NCBI GenBank assembly: GCA_963716135.1
Contig: OY970289.1
Location: 1,860,001 to 1,924,000, forward strand
Direction of reading: 5' to 3'
Source: CAVRAW01 sp963716135
GTDB taxonomy: Bacteria; Planctomycetota; Planctomycetia; Pirellulales; JADZDJ01
DNA length: 64,000 nt
Shown: piece by piece, positions 48,233-56,678 of the stretch
How positions within the stretch are numbered: position 1 is the stretch's first letter
Layout: every line of letters starts with the position of its first letter
Made by a program: the position numbers and the translations under genes
The notes under the pieces: model-generated
Seen by the model: the letters and a program-made list of their open reading frames with translations, nothing else
Database searches by the model: none
Told to the model about the DNA's origin: nothing

Positions 48233-48901
48233 TCACAGCGGCGGCATCCCCATCGTCAGTCGCAGCAGCACGCAAACCACCACATACAAGGCATAGTGAA
48301 AGCACGCGCTGGTAAAGTCCAAGTCAAAGGTCGAAAGCGCCGTCAGCGCCCCGATCACCAAAGGCGGAATGCCCAAGTACAGCCAGTTGAACATCTCCCT
48401 GGTCAACGCCTCCGGCAGGAAAGCGTGCGCCAGCCACAGCGCCGCGTACACCGCGGAACAAATCCCCGCCCGGATGAATAGCGACCGGCCCCGATACGGC
48501 TCCAGTTCCTGGTTGCGCAAAAACGTGTAGCCGCCGACGACCAGCGGCGGCGCCAAGAGCACCGCCCCCAGCCCCAGCACCACCATCGGCGGCTTGTGTT
48601 CCGTGGACCGGCCGATCACCCAGGCGAGCACAAACGCCATCGCGGCCGCCCCCACCATGCCCACTACCATCACCGGCTGGACCTTGGTTTCCACCCGGGC
48701 CACCGGCTTGAGCACCGCCCGCCCTTTGGCGTCTTTGCCCCCTTCGGCAAATTGCTCCGGCTCATGAATCTTGACCTGGTCGTCCAGCGCCGGAATGTTG
48801 ATCAGGCCCTTGCACTTCGGGCAGGGCCCCTGCTTGCCGGCGAATTTTTCGCTGACCTGGAATCGGGCCCGACAGCTCGGGCAGACGACGACTATTGCCA
48901 T
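48233..48901 (-). CDS. Zinc-ribbon multi-pass membrane protein
   Basis: 222 aa from ATG 48901 (MAIVVVCPSCRARFQVSEKF). The zinc ribbon is CPSCRARFQV...CPKCKGLINIP (MJ0042 type). After a ~50-residue linker come about four to five membrane helices, such as VMVVGMVGAAAMAFVLAWVI, VVLGLGAVLLAPPLVVGGYT and ACFHYALYVVVCVLLRL. This planctomycete architecture has no assigned function. The longer reading frame (to 48979) adds a non-conserved N-terminus and was not used. The gene is cotranscribed with, or upstream of, the HD-domain gene. Confidence 0.7.
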   Translation of the reverse strand: MAIVVVCPSCRARFQVSEKFAGKQGPCPKCKGLINIPALDDQVKIHEPEQFAEGGKDAKGRAVLKPVARVETKVQPVMVVGMVGAAAMAFVLAWVIGRSTEHKPPMVVLGLGAVLLAPPLVVGGYTFLRNQELEPYRGRSLFIRAGICSAVYAALWLAHAFLPEALTREMFNWLYLGIPPLVIGALTALSTFDLDFTSACFHYALYVVVCVLLRLTMGMPPL

Positions 48902-49092
48902 AAGAGTTGAAACCGCCAGATCAGCACGAGAAAGCGGGCAGCAATCCCTTAGTGTTGGCTTACGGCGGCTGCCAGTCAAGGATTGCAGCGCCCAACCCGC
49001 CAGGAAGCTCTGGCAACGTAAATCCCATGCCGCTCGGAGGTTCCAGCCAAATGGCCCAAGCCTGTAGACACGCCGCGAACCCTCGGATATAC

Positions 49093-49106
49093 TTAATACG
49101 TATAAA
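49093..49106. promoter_or_regulatory. A+T-rich palindrome before the MarR gene
   Basis: TTAATACGTATAAA is an imperfect inverted repeat around a perfect ATACGTAT core. It lies 21 nt upstream of the preferred MarR start in an A+T-rich patch within G+C-rich DNA. MarR proteins usually bind such palindromes over their own promoter, so this is a candidate autoregulatory operator. The -10 element is probably within TATAAACATTATAT. Confidence 0.5.
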
Positions 49107-49127
49107 CATTATATGGAAGTGAATGAA

Positions 49128-49742
49128 ATGCAAAATACCGACGGTTCCCGACCCTCCGCGACAGGCAAAAATGGCCGCGCTGCAGCCGATCGAGGCGGCC
49201 AGCCCCGTTCCCATGGCAAGTCCGCCAATGGCAAAGCCTCCAACGGCAAAGCCCACAACGGCAAAGCCCACAACGGCAAGGCTGCCAACGGCGCTGCCAT
49301 GCTTTCCCGCAAGGCGGGCACCCCGGACCACCCCCGCCAGCTATCGTCTCTGCTGGTCGCTCTGGCCAGGGGCCTGTTTGGCGGGGACGACCACATTGCC
49401 GAGCTTCCCCTGCGCCAGTTGCGCGTTTGTGCCATCCTCTACGGCGGCGCCAAAACCATGTCGGAATTGAGCCGCCAACTGGGCGTTTCCCTCAGCGCCA
49501 TGACCCAAATCGCCGACCGGCTCGAACGCGCCTACCTCGTAAAGCGCTCCTTTGAAGGTACCGACCGCCGCGTCCGGTGTTTACAATTAACAGCCCGCGG
49601 CCAACGAATCATGCGCCTCCGCGAAGACGCCCGTACCCACCGCGTCTCCCAGGTGCTAAGGCGCTTATCCGCCGGTGAACAAGCCTCGGTGATCGACGCT
49701 CTGGAAATTCTGCTGCGGGCGTGCGAAGAAACCAAAATGTAA
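49128..49742 (+). CDS. MarR-family regulator with tandem-repeat N-terminus
   Basis: 204 aa from ATG 49128 (GGAAG 8 nt upstream; ATG 49113 is also in frame). Residues ~10-57 are low complexity. They are encoded by a 15-bp tandem repeat giving NGKASNGKAHNGKAHNGKAA. The MarR winged helix follows: LPLRQLRVCAILYGGAKTMS, ELSRQLGVSLSAMTQIADRL (recognition helix), ERAYLVKRSFEGTDRRVRCL (wing) and LTARGQRIMRLRED. The gene is first in line with macA-macB-like genes, so control of that efflux system is likely. The basic/Asn tail is unusual for MarR proteins and may be disordered. Confidence 0.88.
   Translation: MQNTDGSRPSATGKNGRAAADRGGQPRSHGKSANGKASNGKAHNGKAHNGKAANGAAMLSRKAGTPDHPRQLSSLLVALARGLFGGDDHIAELPLRQLRVCAILYGGAKTMSELSRQLGVSLSAMTQIADRLERAYLVKRSFEGTDRRVRCLQLTARGQRIMRLREDARTHRVSQVLRRLSAGEQASVIDALEILLRACEETKM
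49231..49296 (+). repeat. 15-bp tandem repeat inside the MarR gene
   Basis: About four units of the form GGCAAAGCCCACAAC encode N-G-K-A-H pentads. The two middle units are identical at the DNA level. Such repeats can change copy number by slippage in steps of five residues without breaking the frame. Confidence 0.75.
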
Positions 49743-49806
49743 CAAAACGGCTGCCCGTTGACGCGAAAATCGTCATTTGAATTATCCCTCCCTTGACTCT
49801 GCTCCC

Positions 49807-51366
49807 ATGAAGAAACTCATTTTCGGATTGATTGCCTTGGGCGTGGTTGCCGGCGGCGCCGCGTTTTATACGAAGTTCCTCGGCGCCGCGCCCCCCAACA
49901 GCTTCCGCACGGTTCCCGTCCGACGCGGCGACCTATCGATCACCATCGGCGCCACCGGCACGCTGGAACCGGAAGAAGTGGTCGACGTCGGCGCTCAAGT
50001 CGTGGGGCCGATCTTGAAGTTCGGCGTGGATCCTCGATCCCAAACCGATCCGGCATACAAAGACAAGCGGATCGACTACGGTTCGCCCGTGGAGGAAGGC
50101 ACGGTCCTGGCGCAAATCGATCCGGCCGTCTACAAGGCCAACCTGGCTCAGGCCCAAGCCTCGCTGATGCGCGCCAAAAGCGATCTGGGCCAACTCGTGG
50201 CGCATCGCAATCAGGCCGAAGCGGAATGGAATCGCGCCCAGAAGCTCCGCTCTATCAGCATCAAGAATCTTTCGCCGACCGGCGACCGGCTCGACGCTGC
50301 TTCTCAGCCGATCAAGGCCATCTCCGACAGCGATTACGATCTGGCCAAGGCGAACTTCGAAGTCGCCAAATCGAACGTCGACGTCGGGGAAGCCACCGTG
50401 GCCCAAGCGCAGGCCGTCCTTAACTTGTCGGAAACCAACCTCGGCTACACCACCATCAAGTCTCCCGTGAAAGGCACCATCATCGATCGCCGCGTCAACG
50501 TGGGGCAAACGGTGGTCTCCAGCCTGAATGCCCCCAGCCTTTTCCTCATCGCCAAAGATTTGCGGCAAATTCAGGTCTGGGCGTCGGTGAACGAAGCCGA
50601 CATCGGCCGGCTCAAAGTCGGCATGCCGGTCCACTTTACCGTCGATGCTTTTCCCAACGATGTGTTCCGCGGAAAGATCGCCCAGATTCGTTTGAACGCC
50701 ACGATGACGCAAAACGTCGTGACCTACACCGTCGTGATCGCCACCGAGAATCCCGACCTGAAGCTGCTGCCGTATCTCACCGCGGATGTGAAGTTTGAAG
50801 TCAACGACGAGAAGGACGTCTTGCTGGTGCCCAATGCCGCGCTGCGCTGGCAGCCGAAACCCGAACAAATCGCCCCGGATGTCCACAACGCCGCGGAACC
50901 TCCCTCCGGCAGAAAGCGCATCCGTGATGAGGCCAAGTCCGGTTCATCTCCGGGCACCGAAAAAACAGCGCCCGCTCCCGTCGAAAATGCATCCGCCAAC
51001 AACAACAACGCTTCCGCCGAAAGCGCCGCTCCTCGCTCCGGAAATCGCCGCGAAGGCGGAGTCCTGTGGGTTAAGGATGGCGACTATGTTCGGCCTGTTC
51101 GTGTGCAACTGGGGCTTTCAGACAGCATCGACACGCAAGTCAGCGGCAGCGAATTGTCCGAGGGCATGGAAGTCGTCTTCGGCGAAAACACGGCCCGCAC
51201 CAATGCCGAAGTAACTACCAATCCCTTCGCTCCGCAGTTCTTCCGCGGCGGTCGCCGCGGTCAATCCCAGGGACAAGGCGAGAAGGGAACCGGCCAGGGA
51301 CCCGGCGGACAAGGACGCTCTGGCGGCCAGGGACGCCCCGCAGGACAGGGTCAAAAGGGCCCCTAA
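49807..51366 (+). CDS. HlyD/MacA-type membrane fusion protein
   Basis: 519 aa from ATG 49807. An N-terminal membrane anchor (LIFGLIALGVVAGGAAFYTK) is followed by barrel-sandwich hybrid halves around EEVVDVGAQVVGPILKFGVD and TNLGYTTIKSPVKGTIIDRR, with a helical hairpin between (AQASLMRAKSDLGQLVAHRN). The beta-barrel part contains DLRQIQVWASVNEADIGRLK. The C-terminus is long and low complexity, with an Asn/Ala stretch and a Gly/Gln tail (GQGEKGTGQGPGGQG). It would link the MacB-like ABC permease downstream (17 nt) to an outer-membrane channel. I see no TolC in the window. Confidence 0.9.
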   Translation: MKKLIFGLIALGVVAGGAAFYTKFLGAAPPNSFRTVPVRRGDLSITIGATGTLEPEEVVDVGAQVVGPILKFGVDPRSQTDPAYKDKRIDYGSPVEEGTVLAQIDPAVYKANLAQAQASLMRAKSDLGQLVAHRNQAEAEWNRAQKLRSISIKNLSPTGDRLDAASQPIKAISDSDYDLAKANFEVAKSNVDVGEATVAQAQAVLNLSETNLGYTTIKSPVKGTIIDRRVNVGQTVVSSLNAPSLFLIAKDLRQIQVWASVNEADIGRLKVGMPVHFTVDAFPNDVFRGKIAQIRLNATMTQNVVTYTVVIATENPDLKLLPYLTADVKFEVNDEKDVLLVPNAALRWQPKPEQIAPDVHNAAEPPSGRKRIRDEAKSGSSPGTEKTAPAPVENASANNNNASAESAAPRSGNRREGGVLWVKDGDYVRPVRVQLGLSDSIDTQVSGSELSEGMEVVFGENTARTNAEVTTNPFAPQFFRGGRRGQSQGQGEKGTGQGPGGQGRSGGQGRPAGQGQKGP

Positions 51367-51383
51367 ACGTCCAAGGATGCACC

Positions 51384-53747
51384 ATGGAACTCGTCCGCAT
51401 CGAAAATATCCATAAGACCTACCACCTGGGCGAAATCGACGTCCCGGTGCTCAACGGCGTTTCGTTCTCGATCCAGCGCGGCGAAATGGTCGCCCTGATG
51501 GGCGCCTCCGGCTCAGGCAAAACCACGCTGATGAACATTCTGGGCTGTCTCGACCGCCCCAGCTCCGGAAAATATTGGCTCGAAGGCGAGGAGATGAGCG
51601 AACTCACGCCCAACGAGCGCGCCCTGGTGCGCACTTCGAAGCTCGGCTTTGTCTTCCAAAGCTTCAACCTCCTGCCGCGCACCTCGGCTATGAACAACGT
51701 GCTCATGCCGCTGGATTATTTACCTGCCCGACTCAATTCCGCCGAAATCGAAGATCGCGCGCTCAAGCTTCTCGATCGGGTGGGGCTCAGCGACCGGCTC
51801 GAACACGAGCCGTCGCAAATGTCCGGCGGCCAGCAACAACGAGTCGCCATCGCCCGCGCCTTGATCAACCGGCCGGCCCTGCTTTTGGCCGACGAGCCCA
51901 CCGGAAATCTCGATTCGCACACCAGCGTCGAGATCCTGCGAATGTTTCAGCAGCTCAACGCCACAGGCATCACCGTGATCCTGGTGACGCACGATCCCAA
52001 AGTGGCTTCCTACGCCCATCGAGTGATTCGCATTAACGACGGGCTGATCGAAAGCGACGAGGCCAATGAACCCGGCAGCGAGGCCGATTTGGCCAGTGCT
52101 TCCGGCCCGCACCGATTGGCCATCGCATCGTCCGGCGACAACGGCCATCCGTCTTCCAATGGCAATGGGCAGGCCAATGGCGAGCCGGCCGGCGGCAGCG
52201 GAATAGCCGGCGCCTCAGGTGGCGTGGCGACGCAAACTCGAGCCAGCGCCACGCGTCCGCAAACGGTCGCGGAGCCGGCAATCTCGGTCGATGCCGAAGC
52301 CGAGTCTGTGCTTTCCGAAAAACAACTAACCCGCTTGCGCTGGCGTCATTGGTGGTCGCTGACGCCTCCGACCTTTCGCACGGCACTGGGCGCTTTGCGG
52401 CGCAACAAAATGCGCTCGGCGCTGACGGCGCTGGGCATCATCATCGGCGTCGGCGCGGTCATCGCCATGATGGAAATCGGCCAAGGCTCCAAGGCCGCCA
52501 TCCAGGCCTCGATCGCCAGCATGGGCGCCAACAGCCTGATGGTCCAGTCCGGCGCGGCCTCCAGCGGCGGCGTCAGCTTCGGCGCCGGCAGCGTGCTCAC
52601 CCTTACTCCGCAGGATGCCGAAGAAATCGCCCGCCAGTGCCCCTCCGCCGAAGCCGTGGCGCCGATCGTCCGTGTCCGAGCCCAGGTCATCTATGGCAAT
52701 CGCAACTGGGTGCCCATGACCATCTACGGCACCACGCCCGACTACCTCGAAGTCCGCGATTGGAAACAGCTCGATCAAGGCGACATGTTCAACGACCGCG
52801 ACGTGATCAGCGGCAACAAAGTCTGCGTCATCGGCCAAACGCTCGCCCGCGAGCTGTTCCAAGGCGCTTCGCCGGTCGGACAATCGATCCGCGTTCAGAA
52901 CGTCGCCCTGCGCGTGGTCGGCGTGCTTAGCCCAAAAGGCGCCAATACCTTCGGCATGGATCAGGACGACATCGTCCTGGCCCCCTGGACCACCATCAAA
53001 TATCGCGTCGCCGGCAATAGCGCGGGCAACGTAAACCAAAGCGCGGCCTCCGCCACAACCAGTGCCGGCACCTCGGTGACGGTCAACACCGTCAACACGC
53101 TGAGCAACCTCTATCCGGGTTCGACCGCAAAGTATCTCACCCCTTCGACCACCCAGGCAGCGGATACGCCCCAGCCGGTGCGCTTCACCAACGTCGATCA
53201 AATCATGGTCAAGGCGTGGACCGCTGAAGACGTTCCCAAGGCCATCGCAGAGTTGACCGACGTCCTGCGAGAACGGCACCGCCTGCGACCGGATGAGCCC
53301 AGTGACTTTAACCTCCGCGATATGACTGAAATTACCAAAACCATGACTTCCACTTCCGACCTGATGACCGTGCTACTCTTGGTAGTGGCGGCGATCTCGC
53401 TGGTCGTGGGCGGCGTCGGCATCATGAACATCATGTTGGTGTCGGTCACCGAGCGCACTCGTGAAATCGGCTTGCGGATGGCCGTCGGCGCCCGCTCGCA
53501 TCACATCCTGCGCCAGTTCTTGATTGAAGCCGTCGTGTTGTGCCTTTTCGGCGGTATTCTGGGAGTTTGCCTCGGCCGCGGCGCTTCGATGCTAGTGCGC
53601 GAAATCATGCACTGGCCCACGCTGATTTCGATCCCGGCCATCATCGCCGCCTTCGCCGTCTCCGTGACCGTCGGCATCGTGTTCGGCTTCTACCCCGCGT
53701 GGAAGGCCTCCCGCCTCGACCCAATCGAAGCCCTGCGTTACGAATAG
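51384..53747 (+). CDS. MacB-type ABC transporter (fused ATPase and permease)
   Basis: 787 aa. ATPase: LMGASGSGKTTLMNILGCLD (Walker A), RLEHEPSQMSGGQQQRVAIA (signature), LLLADEPTGNLDSHTSVEIL (Walker B). A ~90-residue Ser/Asn/Gly/Ala linker at about 225-312 (SSGDNGHPSSNGNGQANGEP) is longer than in MacB. Permease: first helix SALTALGIIIGVGAVIAMME, a large periplasmic domain, then LLLVVAAISLVVGGVGIMNI, a FtsX-like block with RTREIGLRMAVGARSHHIL and TVGIVFGFYPAWKASRLDPI. Export of macrolide-like compounds, lipopeptides or proteins is possible. SD AAGGA precedes ATG 51384. Confidence 0.92.
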   Translation: MELVRIENIHKTYHLGEIDVPVLNGVSFSIQRGEMVALMGASGSGKTTLMNILGCLDRPSSGKYWLEGEEMSELTPNERALVRTSKLGFVFQSFNLLPRTSAMNNVLMPLDYLPARLNSAEIEDRALKLLDRVGLSDRLEHEPSQMSGGQQQRVAIARALINRPALLLADEPTGNLDSHTSVEILRMFQQLNATGITVILVTHDPKVASYAHRVIRINDGLIESDEANEPGSEADLASASGPHRLAIASSGDNGHPSSNGNGQANGEPAGGSGIAGASGGVATQTRASATRPQTVAEPAISVDAEAESVLSEKQLTRLRWRHWWSLTPPTFRTALGALRRNKMRSALTALGIIIGVGAVIAMMEIGQGSKAAIQASIASMGANSLMVQSGAASSGGVSFGAGSVLTLTPQDAEEIARQCPSAEAVAPIVRVRAQVIYGNRNWVPMTIYGTTPDYLEVRDWKQLDQGDMFNDRDVISGNKVCVIGQTLARELFQGASPVGQSIRVQNVALRVVGVLSPKGANTFGMDQDDIVLAPWTTIKYRVAGNSAGNVNQSAASATTSAGTSVTVNTVNTLSNLYPGSTAKYLTPSTTQAADTPQPVRFTNVDQIMVKAWTAEDVPKAIAELTDVLRERHRLRPDEPSDFNLRDMTEITKTMTSTSDLMTVLLLVVAAISLVVGGVGIMNIMLVSVTERTREIGLRMAVGARSHHILRQFLIEAVVLCLFGGILGVCLGRGASMLVREIMHWPTLISIPAIIAAFAVSVTVGIVFGFYPAWKASRLDPIEALRYE

Positions 53748-53756
53748 CCCACTTTG

Positions 53757-53786
53757 CGTTTAGCCGCGACGCGCCAGCGGAGCGCG
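53757..53786 (+). repeat. 30-bp REP-like element, copy 3
   Basis: Identical to the copy at 44373-44402. It starts 10 nt after the stop of the MacB-like gene and is in the same orientation relative to the upstream gene's 3' end as... the reverse of the two other copies, because those follow minus-strand genes but keep the plus orientation. A palindromic element would explain the lack of orientation bias. Confidence 0.7.
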
Positions 53787-53949
53787 TTCGTACCGCCCGG
53801 CCCGCGACTGCACCGCTAGCACGGTCCCCCGTATTGAGGTCGTGGAGGCTGCGACAATGCGGTACGCTCTGGCCCCTTAACTCAGCACGCCGAAATCCCG
53901 GGCCTCTCTGTCTGCTGAGCAACTCTCTTCTTCACCGAGCCGATTGCTC

Positions 53950-54954
53950 ATGCGCCGATTTTTCCTGACAAGCATTGTTGTATTGGGCGCCGTCTGCGCG
54001 GGCATCCCGTGTCCAGGCCGACTATCCGCCATACACCTCCGCATTGGCCCCAAGCGATCAGTTCCGAATTAGCGAACCGCCGATCGCGCCGCCGGCCGCT
54101 GCATCCACGCCCTCAAGTTCGCCGCGGCAGGATTTGCCCCCCGAGGTCCCTTGGGGCCAGCCTGAGCGTCCTTCGAATAGCCCGGCACTAATGGCGCAAG
54201 TCCCGCGCCCTACTCGGCCGGCGATTCGGCAACCACGTCCACCGTTATCTCGCCGGCGCCGCCGGTCGCCGATGAACAGCTAATCGAATCGACCCTGTAT
54301 GTACGCACCGACTACTTTCACTGGAACGAGCGCCTCTTCGGGACCGATTTCGTGAACGAAGACGGCGAACTGACCACCCTCGGCTACGTCCACCGCTACG
54401 GCGTGCAGCGAGTCCGGGGCGAGGTCTTCGGCGGCGAAGTGAATTACGGCGCGCCCCTGCCCGGCGATTTCCTCTCCTCGCACACTGACTATCTGGGCCT
54501 GCGCGGTGAGTACGAGTTGATTTACGATCCCGACGTATTTCCCAGCCTCAGTCTTTTCGCCGGTCTCGGCACGCGCTTCTGGCTCAGGAATCTTCCCGAC
54601 GCCGTGACCAACGGCGGCGTCCCCATCTTCGGCTATCAAGAGAATTGGTGGACCATCTATCCATACCTCGGAGCCGAAACGCGGCGGACCGTGCAGAAGG
54701 ATACCGAACTCTACGGCATGGGCCGCATCGGCGTGACGGCAATCACCTGGGAGCGCGCCACCATCAACGACGTCGCCCTTTATCCTCGCCCCGGCGTCAC
54801 CGGCCAATTGGAAGGCGGCCTCCGCGGCCAACATCTCTTTCTGGCCGCGTTCTTCGAGGGCATGAACTGGACGCAATCGCACCCGGCCCAAGGATGGCTG
54901 CAACCGGCGTCCACCATGTACACCGTCGGCCTGAAGACGGGCTGCAACTTCTAG
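53950..54954 (+). CDS. Outer-membrane beta-barrel-like protein (two indels)
   Basis: Restored length 334 aa. From ATG 53950 a signal peptide (RRFFLTSIVVLGAVCAGIPC) is followed, after removing one extra C near 54013, by QADYPPYTSALAPSDQFRIS and a Pro/Ser-rich segment. A missing base near 54183 leads to SAGDSATTSTVISPAPPVAD and STLYVRTDYFHWNERLFGTD. The C-terminal ~200 residues alternate aromatic and polar residues (LGLRGEYELIYDPDVFPSLS, WWTIYPYLGAETRRTV) as in porin-like barrels. It follows the MacAB-like genes by ~200 nt with a REP element between. No TolC fold is seen, so it is not an obvious partner. Confidence 0.65.
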
Positions 54955-55000
54955 ACTCAGCCCGCGTCAACGGGATTTCACCAGCCCAGTAGGTCATTAG

Positions 55001-55073
55001 CTCCCCGAGTAGGACTCGAACCTACGACCCAGCGGTTAACAGCCGCTTGCTCTACCAGCTGAGCTATCGGGGA
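55001..55073 (-). tRNA. tRNA-Asn (anticodon GTT)
   Basis: 73 nt cloverleaf on the minus strand. The acceptor stem is TCCCCGA/TCGGGGA, the D-arm contains GCTCAGCTGGTAGAGC, the anticodon stem AGCGG/CCGCT encloses loop CTGTTAA (GTT), and the T-arm is GTAGG-TTCGAGT-CCTAC. Discriminator base is G and CCA is not encoded. All stems pair fully, so it should be functional. Confidence 0.96.
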
Positions 55074-55329
55074 ATTTTTCAACGTTCCGCTCCCGAACCG
55101 GCGTGCAAAAATCGCCCGGCGGCGCAGGAGCTTCTCGATAGTACTCGACGATTTACGCTTCGGCAATGCCTGCCAAAAGCGGCGGTTTCCCTTCGCGCAG
55201 CGCCGGACATTCAACGACATCGGCGACCGCTGCCAGGTGCGCAATAGTTGTACCCCCGCGATCCTTGAGATAGATTGTAAATAGGCCTTTCGTGCCGACG
55301 CAGTGGCTTATCTTTTCGTCGGAGCGTCG

Positions 55330-56040
55330 ATGGTATTGGAGTTCTTTTGTCCCAACGGGCATCGGATCGTATGCACCGAAGACCGCGCGGGAGAAAAAGC
55401 CCGCTGTCCCAAGTGCAACGTCCTGTTCCGTATCCCGGGGCCGGATGGCGCCAACACCACCGCCAAAGCGTCGCTATCGGGAGTCGGAATAACGGGGAGC
55501 TTGAGCTTGGGAAACCCAGGAGCCAGCGGCGTGCCAGTATCTGAGCCCGGAAAATCGGGAGCCGGCAAAGAGCAGATTATCTTTCTCTGCCCCAATGGTC
55601 ATCGCGTCAATGCCCCGCCCAGTTTACAGGGCCGCCCAGGTCAATGCCCGATCTGCGGCGCGCAATTCGTGATTCCCACGATGTCCGAAGTCGTTAAGAC
55701 CGAGGAATTGGGTTTCGCCGACGACGTCGCCTCGGGTAGCGCCACTCGCCTGCCGATGCCGCAGCAAGAGGCCCTACAAACCGCCGGCGCTCATCCGCTT
55801 TGCAATCTGATGCGCAAGCTGTGGGACGAAAAACAGCACGGCGGAATCATCGAAATCCATCTCGCCAACGGCGCACTGCTGACGCCCGATTGGTTCGACG
55901 AGAAGCATTCGCGCCTGTCGCACGGCCTGTTCGCCGCGCAATCGGCCGACGGCACCGTCACCATGACCATTGTCGCCTGGGACAGCATCCAGCGCATCGT
56001 CGTGCGCAACGTCGAAGGCTTGCCCGAAGGCATGTTCTAA
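55330..56040 (+). CDS. Double zinc-ribbon protein of unknown function
   Basis: 236 aa from ATG 55330 (MVLEFFCPNGHRIVCTEDRA). Two zinc ribbons have the unusual C-P-N-G-H start: FFCPNGHRIVC...CPKCNVLFRIP and FLCPNGHRVNAPP...CPICGAQFVIP. The second Cys of each first knuckle is replaced by His (CPNGH). A C-terminal globular part (NLMRKLWDEKQHGGIIEIHL, VTMTIVAWDSIQRIVVRN) is conserved-looking but unrecognised. No membrane helix, so probably cytosolic. An upstream in-frame start at 55303 would add nine residues. Confidence 0.7.
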   Translation: MVLEFFCPNGHRIVCTEDRAGEKARCPKCNVLFRIPGPDGANTTAKASLSGVGITGSLSLGNPGASGVPVSEPGKSGAGKEQIIFLCPNGHRVNAPPSLQGRPGQCPICGAQFVIPTMSEVVKTEELGFADDVASGSATRLPMPQQEALQTAGAHPLCNLMRKLWDEKQHGGIIEIHLANGALLTPDWFDEKHSRLSHGLFAAQSADGTVTMTIVAWDSIQRIVVRNVEGLPEGMF

Positions 56041-56068
56041 CAGACGCGTCCTCGCGGCCGCTTAGCCG

Positions 56069-56458
56069 TCATTCCCGCGGGGGCAGCTTGCCCTCCTTCA
56101 TCAATTCGCCGTAGGTCGGCGAGTTCGGATCCTCCGGGTCGGCCTTCATTTTGAGCACTGAATCGAAGGCCTCGTCAATTTTCGCAGTGTCCTTTTCGTT
56201 GTGCAGCAGTTTGGCCAGTTCGCGGCCAAAGGCGTTGCGGTTTTTCTTGCTTTCGCCCATGTGGCAAATCGTGCACTTGGCCTTCACCGCGGAGTCGGCA
56301 AACGACTTCTCGTTCGGATCCGTGCTGTTGCGATTGATGAATTTCGACGCAAACTCTTTGTTGTATTGAGGCCGCGATTGGGCCTGCTGCGCGCTAATTA
56401 ACAGCACGATTGCGCTTGCCGATACACCGACAATCGTGGCCAATCTGATCCGCTTCAT
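56069..56458 (-). CDS. Exported small c-type haem-binding protein
   Basis: 129 aa from ATG 56458. Signal peptide (IRLATIVGVSASAIVLLISA) then a mature domain with one CxxCH haem site, KAKCTICHMGESKKNRNAFG. The layout resembles short cytochrome-c-like proteins of planctomycetes. A candidate axial Met is the one three residues after the haem His (CHMGES), or one further on. It would sit in the periplasm and could carry electrons. It stands alone between the Zn-ribbon gene and the isomerase-like gene. Confidence 0.7.
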   Translation of the reverse strand: MKRIRLATIVGVSASAIVLLISAQQAQSRPQYNKEFASKFINRNSTDPNEKSFADSAVKAKCTICHMGESKKNRNAFGRELAKLLHNEKDTAKIDEAFDSVLKMKADPEDPNSPTYGELMKEGKLPPRE

Positions 56459-56678
56459 GCCATCTTGCTCCTGCAATGGGAACTCTGCCGCGCCGTCGAA
56501 AGCGGCGCTAAGCGGGGAGGTAATTGATTAGAAATGCTCGTCGCACCCGGCGGGCTGCCTCTTGGGTGGCTAGCGGTGGGTTCGTCCAGTAGAAGCGTTC
56601 AGTTGCCCGGCTGTCAAGCGCGCCCCTTGCTAGCTTGGCGACTGGCTGCGCAATTCGCCGCCACATAATCCGTCCCGT

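Noticed and set aside
54978..55244. Minus-strand ORF containing SPIAQLVEQAAVNRWVVGSS
   Set aside because: This is the well-known false translation through a tRNA gene; the tRNA-Asn cloverleaf at 55001-55073 explains it.
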